Assembly (NCBI GenBank): GCA_903853285.1
Contig: CAINTF010000320.1
Span: 1-14,173, forward strand
Source: an uncultured Acidimicrobium sp.
GTDB lineage: Bacteria > Actinomycetota > Acidimicrobiia > Acidimicrobiales > Ilumatobacteraceae
Reading direction: 5' to 3'
Length of the DNA stretch: 14,173 nt
How positions within the stretch are numbered: the stretch's first letter is position 1; each line of letters starts with the position of its first letter. Below, one piece after another: positions 7,656-14,173 of the stretch. The notes below the pieces were generated by a model. The model saw only the letters and a program-made list of their open reading frames with translations. It was not told the origin of the DNA and ran no database searches. The position numbers and the translations under genes are program-made.

Positions 7656-8393
7656 TTAGGAGAGTGCTACGAGCAACAATCCCGTTGCATTAAACGCCAG
7701 ATGGGTCACCATCGAGAGCCCCAACCGTTGAGTCCTTCGGTAGCAAAGACCAAGCACAAGAGCGAAGGCAAAAAGTCCAGGAAATTCGATTGGCTCAAGA
7801 TGCACAATCGTGAACCATGCAGCAGTAATAATTAACGCCCAAGTTGAGCCAAGTCGGGCTTGTAGTCCACCCTGAATAAAGCCTCGATATACCAACTCTT
7901 CGACGAGCGGCGCGCCTACTACAACAATAAGAAACAGCACTACGAACCACGCACCATGTGCAGCATCAACCATGTCGCGTGCTCGAGTTTCAATTCGTTG
8001 CGGATTGAACGTGTTGGGCCACCACTTATTCAGTGGCCAGTTGACAACATTCATGAGTACGACTTGACAAAAAATCCCTAGCGGTATTCCCAACCAATCA
8101 ATTTTTGCAAAACTCAATCCAAAATATGTGCGCAGATCCATGCCTGCGCGACGTGCAACCCATCGCAACATGAAAACAAACGGCAACCAGAGCCCGAGCG
8201 CCGAGAGTGCCAAGACCAAAGTTGTTGGGTTTGCAGCCGCATTGCCATCACCGCCAGTGACGGAACTAGACGTCACCACGATGCTCAGTGCTACAGCCGT
8301 CGAATAGCAACCCACCCACAAAAGAAGTATCGAAAGTAACGAGCGTTTAGGTGTTTGTTCAACGCTTGGCGGGGGCCAAGGTGCTTGAGTCAT
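7656..8393 (-). CDS. CPBP family intramembrane glutamic/metalloprotease
   Basis: This is a 245-residue membrane protein of the CPBP (Abi, Rce1-like) family, which cleaves substrates within or next to the membrane. All three conserved motifs are present: EELVYR at 165-170 (paired glutamates), FTIVH at 194-198, and HLAFN at 231-235. The N-terminal half is made of hydrophobic segments at about 20-42, 58-78 and 100-118. The ATG overlaps the DUF3499 stop as ATGA, which suggests translational coupling, and the next gene starts 12 bases after the stop. The substrate is unknown. Such proteins are often linked to bacteriocin immunity or peptide processing elsewhere, but nothing around it supports that here. 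Confidence 0.9.
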   Translation of the reverse strand: MTQAPWPPPSVEQTPKRSLLSILLLWVGCYSTAVALSIVVTSSSVTGGDGNAAANPTTLVLALSALGLWLPFVFMLRWVARRAGMDLRTYFGLSFAKIDWLGIPLGIFCQVVLMNVVNWPLNKWWPNTFNPQRIETRARDMVDAAHGAWFVVLFLIVVVGAPLVEELVYRGFIQGGLQARLGSTWALIITAAWFTIVHLEPIEFPGLFAFALVLGLCYRRTQRLGLSMVTHLAFNATGLLLVALS

Positions 8394-8620
8394 CCCGCTA
8401 GACGATTTGGTATCACCATGGTGAAACGGTCACGGCGGTCTTCAAGACGCCAACCGGTTGGCACCACAAATCGCTGCGAGTGACGGAGACACAGGTCATA
8501 GGCATGCGGGTCGCGATCAACTGCGAGGTCATCTAGCCACACCAATGCTCGTCCGTATTGATAAGTCAGCGTTACAACAGCCGATTGTGAACATGTAGAA
8601 CGAGAACAGTGACGAGCCAT
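8390..8620 (-). CDS. DUF3499 family protein
   Basis: This is a 76-residue protein matching the actinobacterial DUF3499 family, which has no known function. The family pattern is clear: MARHCSRSTC at 1-10, AVVTLTYQY at 14-22, and PHAYDLCLRH at 38-47, followed by a PTGW turn at 54-57. Cys5, Cys10, Cys44 and His47 are placed so that they could bind a metal, which is inference. The gene is first in a minus-strand series leading to manB, as in many actinobacteria, and its stop overlaps the CPBP protease start as ATGA. The ATG at 8620 has no Shine-Dalgarno sequence, but TATTGT ends six bases before it, so the transcript may be leaderless. It diverges from ftsH across 76 bases. Confidence 0.9.
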   Translation of the reverse strand: MARHCSRSTCSQSAVVTLTYQYGRALVWLDDLAVDRDPHAYDLCLRHSQRFVVPTGWRLEDRRDRFTMVIPNRLAG

Positions 8621-8626
8621 GTGACA

Positions 8627-8632
8627 ACAATA
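8627..8632 (-). promoter_or_regulatory. Possible -10 element for a leaderless DUF3499 transcript
   Basis: On the minus strand TATTGT (8632-8627) fits TAnnnT, and six bases (TGTCAC) separate it from the ATG, the spacing expected if transcription begins at the start codon. No good -35 hexamer is seen 16-18 bases upstream. Confidence 0.45.
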
Positions 8633-8657
8633 ATCGTGCAGTTACGCAGTTTGGGGG

Positions 8658-8670
8658 ACTGTTCAACAGT
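8658..8670. repeat. 13-bp perfect palindrome in the ftsH/DUF3499 intergenic region, possible operator
   Basis: ACTGTT-C-AACAGT is a perfect 6-1-6 inverted repeat. It covers the probable -35 box of ftsH (8662-8667) and lies about 26 bases upstream of the DUF3499 -10 box, so a bound regulator could affect both genes. It does not match the actinobacterial LexA box (GAAC-N4-GTTC) or the CIRCE element as I know them. No regulator is encoded nearby. Confidence 0.4.
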
Positions 8671-8690
8671 GCTACATGTGCCCGTATCAT
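8662..8690 (+). promoter_or_regulatory. Probable ftsH promoter, leaderless
   Basis: TTCAAC (8662-8667), a 17-base spacer and TATCAT (8685-8690) form a reasonable vegetative promoter. The -10 box ends six bases before the ATG at 8697, so transcription is predicted to begin at the start codon. This supports 8697 over the upstream in-frame ATG at 8676, which lies between the two promoter boxes. Confidence 0.6.
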
Positions 8691-8696
8691 TGCCTC

Positions 8697-10685
8697 ATGA
8701 GCAAATTGCCACCCCCTCCTCCACCGTCGAAACCTTCGAATTCGAAGAATCCACGTCAACAGCGTCAATCACGCAAAGGCATGCCTGGGAAGTCGCAAAA
8801 AGCTGGCGTTAATGCATCGGGCAAAGAACGACCATCGATGCCGAGATGGGCTGTATGGGCACTTATCGCTGTTGCGGCAGCACTCGTTATTGGTCCGCGT
8901 TTTATTCCGACGACCACTGCAACCAAGTTCACCTACACCCAATTTCTTGAAGCAGTATCTAATGGTCAAGTCACAACCGTCAAAATCAACAACCTTTCCA
9001 ACACCATCAGCGGAAAGTTGGCAAGCGGAGACACATTCACCACGACAGGCGCAGTCACTCTCTCTGATGCTGACGAGCAATTGCTCAAGTCAAAGAATGT
9101 GGATTACGACTATTCAACACCGCAAGGAAACTTTTTTACAAGCCTGATTCCAATTTTGCTGCCCTTCTTGTTGATCATGGGTTTCTTTATCTGGATGCAG
9201 CGTCGCGCAATGGGCCAAGCCGGCAGCATCATGTCGATCGGCCGAAGTCGTGCCAAGAATTTCAACGCCGACAAACCTGTAACCACGTTTGCCGATGTTG
9301 CTGGCTACGAAGGCGTTAAACAAGAGATCAAAGAAGTTGTCGACTTCTTGCGCACACCAGAGCGTTTCAAAGAAATCGGTGCACGTGTTCCAAAAGGAAT
9401 CTTGCTCGTTGGGCCTCCGGGCACCGGAAAGACATTGTTTGCTCGCGCAGTCGCTGGCGAAGCCGGAGTTGGTTTCTTGTCAGTAACTGGTTCGGATTTT
9501 ATGGAGATGTTCGTCGGCGTCGGCGCAAGCCGAGTACGTGACCTCTTTCAACAAGCAGCAAAGATGGGTCGGGCAATTATTTTTGTCGACGAAATTGACT
9601 CAATCGGTCGCAAGCGAGGCGCGGGTCTAGGCGGCGGACATGACGAGCGTGAGCAAACACTCAACCAAATGCTTGCTGAAATGGATGGCTTTGAGGCCAC
9701 CGAAGGCATTGTTGTATTAGCAGCAACTAACCGACCTGACATTTTGGACGCCGCACTCTTGCGACCAGGTCGCTTTGACCGCCAGATCATCGTGCCGCTG
9801 CCAGAATCAGACGAACGCTTGGCCATTCTTAAAGTGCACTCCATCGGAAAGCGCATGGGTCAAGATGTGGATCTCGACACAATGGCCAAAGCAACACCTG
9901 GCATGAGCGGTGCCGACCTTGCCAACTTGGTCAATGAGGCTGCACTCTTTGCAGTACGTCGAGGCTCCACACATATCGAACGCATCGACTTCGAAAATGC
10001 GCGCGACAGAGTTGTATTGGGTGCAAGTCGCGAAAGCCTTGTGCTCAACGCAGAAGAAAAACGTGCCACCGCATACCACGAAGGTGGACACGCAGTTCTT
10101 GCAACTGTCTTGCCACACAGCGATCCATTGCACAAAGTAACGATTCTCCCCCGCGGAATGGCACTTGGCGTGACTTGGACTTTGCCCGCAGAGCGACACA
10201 CATATTCGCGTGAATTCTTTGAAGATGTGATCTGCAAAGCAATGGGAGGTCGAGTTGCCGAAATGATGGTGTTCGGTTCACTCAACAGCGGAGCTGCTAA
10301 CGACCTCGAACAGGCCACAGGAATCGCACGCCGGATGGTGCGCGAATGGGGCATGAGCGATGCGGTTGGCCCAATGGCCTGGTCAGGTCAGCAACAAGTT
10401 TTCCTTGGTGAAGACTTAATGACGAGCGGGCGAGAATATTCAGACGAGACTGCGCGCAAGATCGACGAAGAAATCGGACGTATTTTGCTTGAGCAAGAAA
10501 AGCGTGCTCGCGTAATGCTCGAAAAGCATCGCGCAGGTCTTGATCTTGTAGCCCAATCGTTGCTTGACAACGAGACAATCGATGGTGCGATGGTTTCTAG
10601 ATTGGTCCAACAGGGTCTCGGTCAGCCAACACGTCGCACTGAAGGCGAACCGTCGCACGATTCGCCAACTCAGTTACACGACTGA
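8697..10685 (+). CDS. ftsH: ATP-dependent zinc metalloprotease FtsH
   Basis: FtsH is a membrane-anchored hexameric AAA+ protease that extracts and degrades misassembled membrane proteins and some regulators. From ATG 8697 it has 662 residues. A basic, proline-rich N-terminal tail (1-50, with six prolines at 5-10) precedes membrane segment 1 at about 51-70. A small extracytoplasmic domain follows, then segment 2 at about 147-167. The AAA+ core has Walker A GPPGTGKT at 239-246, pore loop FMEMFVGVG, Walker B VDEID at 297-301, and the SRH around [20 protein letters not shown]. The zinc site HEGGH is at 461-465, with the third-ligand Asp in [12 protein letters not shown]. The gene is apparently monocistronic, with a leaderless promoter. 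Its stop overlaps the convergent thioredoxin-like gene by 12 bases. An ATG at 8676 would add seven residues but lies inside the promoter. Confidence 0.97.
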   Translation: MSKLPPPPPPSKPSNSKNPRQQRQSRKGMPGKSQKAGVNASGKERPSMPRWAVWALIAVAAALVIGPRFIPTTTATKFTYTQFLEAVSNGQVTTVKINNLSNTISGKLASGDTFTTTGAVTLSDADEQLLKSKNVDYDYSTPQGNFFTSLIPILLPFLLIMGFFIWMQRRAMGQAGSIMSIGRSRAKNFNADKPVTTFADVAGYEGVKQEIKEVVDFLRTPERFKEIGARVPKGILLVGPPGTGKTLFARAVAGEAGVGFLSVTGSDFMEMFVGVGASRVRDLFQQAAKMGRAIIFVDEIDSIGRKRGAGLGGGHDEREQTLNQMLAEMDGFEATEGIVVLAATNRPDILDAALLRPGRFDRQIIVPLPESDERLAILKVHSIGKRMGQDVDLDTMAKATPGMSGADLANLVNEAALFAVRRGSTHIERIDFENARDRVVLGASRESLVLNAEEKRATAYHEGGHAVLATVLPHSDPLHKVTILPRGMALGVTWTLPAERHTYSREFFEDVICKAMGGRVAEMMVFGSLNSGAANDLEQATGIARRMVREWGMSDAVGPMAWSGQQQVFLGEDLMTSGREYSDETARKIDEEIGRILLEQEKRARVMLEKHRAGLDLVAQSLLDNETIDGAMVSRLVQQGLGQPTRRTEGEPSHDSPTQLHD

Positions 10686-11093
10686 GTCGCGTACCCTCGC
10701 CAAGGCAGCCCATAGATCGGTAGCCGATACCGGTCCCAAGAAATTTGCCTGCACTACCCCGCTTGCATCTGCCATCAACACGGCAGGTACGGCGTCGATC
10801 TTGTAGCGCGCATGCAAATCTCGCTCTGCTGTGTATTCCAATATTTGAATTGCGACGCTATTCGTTTCGAGCACTCGTACTTTTCGCTCGATATCCGAGC
10901 ATGTCTGGCAAGTTGCAGAAGTAAAAGCCAGAACTAACCACGGTGCTTCCGGCCTCACAAAGTCTGACCTATCTACCTGGGTGGGAACCTCACCTGTTCC
11001 TTGAGTCGGAGCATCTGCTTGTCTCTTGCGTTGCCACAGATTGGTCAACAATGCAACCGCAACCACTGCACCCACAATCACGAATCGAATCAT
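10674..11093 (-). CDS. Membrane-anchored thioredoxin-like protein
   Basis: This is a 139-residue protein with an N-terminal hydrophobic segment (about 3-19), a basic patch QRKRQ at 21-25, a linker, and a thioredoxin fold. The fold carries the redox motif CQTC at 62-65 in the context AFTSATCQTCSD, and a cis-proline loop AVPAVL at 101-106. It could act as a reductase, or as a disulfide exchanger for an exported partner. The basic patch after the membrane segment would by the positive-inside rule place the domain in the cytoplasm, so the topology is open. Its ATG overlaps the DUF5719 stop as ATGA, so the two are probably co-translated. Its 3' end overlaps ftsH by 12 bases tail to tail. Confidence 0.85.
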   Translation of the reverse strand: MIRFVIVGAVVAVALLTNLWQRKRQADAPTQGTGEVPTQVDRSDFVRPEAPWLVLAFTSATCQTCSDIERKVRVLETNSVAIQILEYTAERDLHARYKIDAVPAVLMADASGVVQANFLGPVSATDLWAALARVRDSVV

Positions 11094-12619
11094 GGTGCTG
11101 ATTCAACAGGTTGAGGCGAAGGCAAGTGAGGAAGCGCGAGTACGGCACTTCGACCAATGAGATCGTGGCCGCGCAACAGCAGTCGCTGTACAACAACTGT
11201 TGTAGTTGCTTGCACAATGATTTGTGCATCTGGAAGCCCAGGAGGAACGCCCACAGACAACACTCCTCCAGCCGGTAACACGAGAGCTTCGAGGCCACCC
11301 AACACGACAGCACCAGCTGGTCCAACCTGCAATACGCTCACTGTCGCTTCTTGCGAAGTTGTGTTCATTATCTGCAGTGCATCATCGCTAGCCGTGACAC
11401 CGCTCGGCGCGCTCCACATCGTTGACCCAGAATTGTGCGGCGCCCCAAGAACAACAGAAGTAGCAACAGTGTTGCCGTCACGACGATTGATGACTTGTTC
11501 AACAACGACTCCCGTCGAATCACCCAAGTCTTGGTCGTTTGTTGACACGATGATCCCGTATCTACCAGCAGGCAAACTCGGTATGGCGCCAGTGTCCACA
11601 GTGACAACCCGATGCGCAGGCGCAGTGATAAGGAGCGGCTCAATGCTGTTCGCCGAATCGCTTCCGTTCACAAAAACAACACTGAGTGAGCGATCACGAC
11701 TGCTCGGGTTGTAGATAACAAGACTTTCAGTATTGCCAGCAAATTTTTCGCCGTCACTAAACCACCACTGCGTACTCATGGACGAAGCACCAAGCGACAT
11801 TGAATAACCAAGGCGACCCTGACCTAAATAATGTTGCACTCGACTGGCTACCAAGCGACCAGATGAAGCATGTATCGACACTGCCAATATCGGTTCATTT
11901 CGCGCACCCTGCTGGTCCATTGATAACGCAACAACAGAGTTTGCAGGCAATACAAAACCCTGCAGTTGTTCGGGACTGCGCTCTGCATCTGCAGTCACGA
12001 ACGTGATATCTACAACGGTTGCGTCTACGTACGGATTAGTCATCACAATCTGTTCAATCGAATCCGCACCTGTAAAACCGTCTGCGAAATACCAATCGGC
12101 TTCGGGTTGATTGGCGCACAGCACAATTGCGTCACCCGCAGGGTGTCTCACAATTTGCTCGACTGATCCCTGCGAACCAATGATCTCAACAACCGCGCTG
12201 ACAAACTGCGCACTGACGCCGCCGCGAGCATCGAGAGTGATATGCGAACGCGCCGGTATTGAAACCGCATTGACAACTGGACTCTGACCAGTACTGAGAA
12301 GGGTCACCGTTGCCGAAATATCGGTTTCAGATGCATTCGAAATCACCAAGTTGCTCGAGATGGTGTCGTCATTTGCTGGCACACCTGGACAAAACCAATT
12401 AGTTGTCATTGCATCAACCGTTGAAATGTACGGCATGGATGCCGCTGTCGATACTTCAGTGAAATCAACTGCGCTGCCATTACTCTCGTCTTTTTTTGTA
12501 CCGCCGTCAACAATGACCAGAGCGAAGCTTGCAGCCAGCACTGCGACAACCATGACAACCTGACGCACAGTCATGTGCGAAGGCGTTTCTGATCTGAAAA
12601 AGTTTGTGCCGAGTTTCAT
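11090..12619 (-). CDS. DUF5719 family exported protein with four internal repeats
   Basis: This 509-residue protein matches the actinobacterial DUF5719 family, of unknown function. A membrane anchor or signal lies at about 20-37, and the rest appears extracytoplasmic and rich in beta strands. Four repeats of about 100-115 residues can be seen, each opening with a tryptophan motif: WFCPG at 75-79, WYFADG at 176-181, WWFSDG at 285-290, MWSAPSG at 401-407. In each, a strand of the type IVMTNP or LVIYNP follows, then a valine-rich strand pair and a conserved IPARS/LPANS/APAHR turn. The only cysteines are Cys77 and Cys168, both in or at the end of the first repeat. The start overlaps the upstream stop and the stop overlaps the thioredoxin-like start, both as ATGA, so the three genes form one translational unit. 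Confidence 0.85.
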   Translation of the reverse strand: MKLGTNFFRSETPSHMTVRQVVMVVAVLAASFALVIVDGGTKKDESNGSAVDFTEVSTAASMPYISTVDAMTTNWFCPGVPANDDTISSNLVISNASETDISATVTLLSTGQSPVVNAVSIPARSHITLDARGGVSAQFVSAVVEIIGSQGSVEQIVRHPAGDAIVLCANQPEADWYFADGFTGADSIEQIVMTNPYVDATVVDITFVTADAERSPEQLQGFVLPANSVVALSMDQQGARNEPILAVSIHASSGRLVASRVQHYLGQGRLGYSMSLGASSMSTQWWFSDGEKFAGNTESLVIYNPSSRDRSLSVVFVNGSDSANSIEPLLITAPAHRVVTVDTGAIPSLPAGRYGIIVSTNDQDLGDSTGVVVEQVINRRDGNTVATSVVLGAPHNSGSTMWSAPSGVTASDDALQIMNTTSQEATVSVLQVGPAGAVVLGGLEALVLPAGGVLSVGVPPGLPDAQIIVQATTTVVVQRLLLRGHDLIGRSAVLALPHLPSPQPVESAP

Positions 12620-14173
12620 TGCGAGTCGACACTTTCTGCTTTGCTAAACGTCAGCACCGCATCTGATGTATCGCCGAGTACCACTGGAGCATCTCGCCGC
12701 ACACCGATGCGAGACTTCAATCGTCTCAGATCAAATGTTGCCGAGATCACCGTCACCCACAGCATTAACTGCACCAGGAGTAACGCCACATGGCTCCACG
12801 GAGTCTTAAAGTCAAGAGTGGCAGTTCCGGCAGCTGGAGAATCAAAAGCTGTTGTACCGCCGAATGCAACTCGAGGTATTACATCAGAGCCATCCACATG
12901 CAGTACTAAGTGATCACTATATGGAACCGCAAGATGCATTGTTCCGACATCAATTGGAGTTGGACTGCTCTCAATGTCACGCAATCGTGGAATGACCTGC
13001 ATGACTTGCAACTGTGACGACAACAGAGCGTCGGTACCCGCCTGCTGACTGAGTACGGCAGATGCCTCATCGAGTTTCGTCAAAGAGGGTGTGTACGCCA
13101 TATTCTCAAAAATCACCAAGTCATTTGCCGTGTATACGCGGCGGAAATCGAGTTGTAGTGATAGCCCTTCGAGTAACCCAGGTGGCGCATCTAGTGGTTG
13201 GTCAACAGTAGAAACTGCACCATCAATTATTGGAACGACGAGATATCGAACCGCAAGACTTGAGAGCAATCGACCAGTTCGAACTGTCTGCTGCGAGATT
13301 GCAGCGTTCAAAGCCTCTGCCACAGAATCAGTGAGTGCATTTGTTGGAGCCAACCAGTGATCTCGCATGGTCAGTTCGCCATCATCGGCAATCGCGAATG
13401 CGGTTTGATCATTCAATCGCATAGCTGGCAACGGCAGCACTTCGCTTCGGCCCACATACACCACGTTGTAGTCACCAGAAGTTGGGTCGGTTGGCAATTG
13501 AGTTAATAATTGAGCTAGAGAAACTTTTGGTTGACCCCAGCGTCCATTTGCCGAGAGCGATACTGCAGGAATCCCGCCGACAACAATGGAGGCGAGTGCG
13601 ATGCTTGCCAGAGGCCTCCACCATCGATACGCACCAAAATCCTGATCATCAAAAATGAAACTTGCCATACTCGCAGAGGCAAGAGACAAACCGCACGCGA
13701 CCATCACAAACAAAATTCCATATTCGGGCAAAGCAAAATGTAGGTAGCCTGCGTCGGCTAACGCGATGGTGACCAATGCAAACAGCACAAGCGTTGCGGA
13801 GCGCGCTGCCCACACCAACTTGTCGCCACGAACGATCAACAGACCAATAATTACGGGCACGTACAAACCGAGCGCAAGTACCGAGATCGCGACAACACCG
13901 CTATCCATTCGAGCCAGAGTTGCAAGACCAATATTTCCCGCACGCACTGTTTGCACCCCAATTATTTTTTGCCACCAATCCGTAGCGATAAAACCGCCAG
14001 ACCATGGAAAATTGAGAATTAAAATTCCGACAACTAGTACAGAAGCCAGCTGCAATACAGAGAAAACGGCCTGCCAACGAACTCGCGACACGAGGTCTGC
14101 AGACATCCACGCAATGCTTGCAAACAACACAAGAATCACGAATGTCGGCACAAACGCAGCAATTGAAGCACCA
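12616..14173 (-). CDS. C-terminal part of a large membrane protein, probably a glycosyltransferase
   Basis: The frame is open to the window edge, giving 518 visible residues with no reason to place a start inside it. Six hydrophobic segments fill about residues 3-220. They are followed by an extracytoplasmic domain of about 240 residues, a last membrane segment at about 460-478, and a basic cytoplasmic tail starting RRLKSRIGVRRD. The soluble domain holds LAVRYLVVP at 306-314 and, downstream, RVYTANDLVIF, the same arrangement as in the 835-residue membrane protein at 5136-7643. In actinobacteria the gene before DUF5719 is usually a glycosyltransferase of over 1000 residues with an N-terminal GT2 domain and this kind of membrane C-terminus. 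That domain would lie beyond the edge, so the assignment rests on context. The stop overlaps the DUF5719 start as ATGA. Confidence 0.65.
   Translation of the reverse strand, partial: GASIAAFVPTFVILVLFASIAWMSADLVSRVRWQAVFSVLQLASVLVVGILILNFPWSGGFIATDWWQKIIGVQTVRAGNIGLATLARMDSGVVAISVLALGLYVPVIIGLLIVRGDKLVWAARSATLVLFALVTIALADAGYLHFALPEYGILFVMVACGLSLASASMASFIFDDQDFGAYRWWRPLASIALASIVVGGIPAVSLSANGRWGQPKVSLAQLLTQLPTDPTSGDYNVVYVGRSEVLPLPAMRLNDQTAFAIADDGELTMRDHWLAPTNALTDSVAEALNAAISQQTVRTGRLLSSLAVRYLVVPIIDGAVSTVDQPLDAPPGLLEGLSLQLDFRRVYTANDLVIFENMAYTPSLTKLDEASAVLSQQAGTDALLSSQLQVMQVIPRLRDIESSPTPIDVGTMHLAVPYSDHLVLHVDGSDVIPRVAFGGTTAFDSPAAGTATLDFKTPWSHVALLLVQLMLWVTVISATFDLRRLKSRIGVRRDAPVVLGDTSDAVLTFSKAESVDSQ

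Noticed and set aside
7656..8620. CPBP protease as part of a bacteriocin immunity or phage-defence cassette.
   Set aside because: No toxin, transporter, bacteriocin precursor or defence gene is nearby, and the gene is embedded in a housekeeping series.
8676..8696. Upstream ATG at 8676 as the ftsH start (seven extra residues).
   Set aside because: It lies between the -35 and -10 boxes of a good promoter, so it would not be transcribed from it, and the added sequence (MCPYHCL) is not FtsH-like.
9860..10354. 164-residue minus-strand open frame inside ftsH.
   Set aside because: It lies opposite the protease domain of FtsH and has an Arg/Ser/Ala-rich composition typical of an antisense frame.
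11157..11714. 185-residue plus-strand open frame opposite DUF5719.
   Set aside because: It is antisense to a well-supported gene, rich in Thr/Pro/Ser/Cys as expected for a shadow frame, with no recognisable domain.
14152..14173. GTG at 14151 as the true start of the right-edge membrane protein.
   Set aside because: The frame continues upstream without a stop to the window edge and the first membrane segment is already under way, so this is an internal codon.

Overview
The window looks like a chromosomal housekeeping segment of an actinobacterium (Actinomycetota). The strongest taxonomic signals are a DUF3499-type protein and a DUF5719-type protein, both known essentially from Actinobacteria. 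They sit in a neighbourhood (glycosyltransferase, DUF5719, DUF3499, phosphomannomutase, Trm112-like, adenosylhomocysteinase) that resembles the manB/ahcY region of mycobacteria and streptomycetes. Base composition is moderate (roughly half GC by eye), lower than in most actinobacteria. A freshwater or marine Acidimicrobiia-like lineage is a reasonable guess, but only a guess. I see no insertion sequence, CRISPR array, tRNA, rRNA or prophage, and no stretch over 300 bases without a gene.

Layout from left to right. (1) On the minus strand, a ComF-like phosphoribosyltransferase gene runs directly into secA, which is cut by the left edge at its Walker B motif. (2) Divergent from comF, with about 17 bases between starts, is a YczE-type membrane protein gene. 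(3) A long minus-strand series spans 8620 to 1915: DUF3499, a CPBP membrane protease, a large YfhO/GT-C-like membrane protein, ManB, a Trm112-like protein, then a 150-base gap with its own probable promoter and a structured leader, then ahcY. (4) On the plus strand, ftsH starts 76 bases from the divergent DUF3499 gene. (5) At the right edge a minus-strand trio is joined by 4-base ATGA overlaps: the C-terminal half of a large membrane protein (probably a glycosyltransferase), the four-repeat DUF5719 protein and a membrane-anchored thioredoxin-like protein. The last of these overlaps the end of ftsH tail to tail.

The genes fall into a few themes. Envelope building is covered by ManB (sugar phosphates) and two large membrane proteins that appear to share a YfhO-like extracytoplasmic domain. 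Protein export and membrane quality control are covered by SecA, FtsH, the CPBP protease and the thioredoxin-like protein. Methyl-cycle upkeep is covered by AhcY, next to a Trm112-like protein. Three genes (yczE, DUF3499, ftsH) have a TAnnnT hexamer exactly six bases before the preferred start, which suggests leaderless transcripts. ahcY instead has a leader with a clear Shine-Dalgarno sequence and a potential 8-bp closing stem.

I did not find a clear previously undescribed defence or mobile system. The items most worth a second look are the ahcY leader, the DUF5719/thioredoxin/membrane-protein trio, the palindrome between ftsH and DUF3499, and the absence of an hpf gene between comF and secA.
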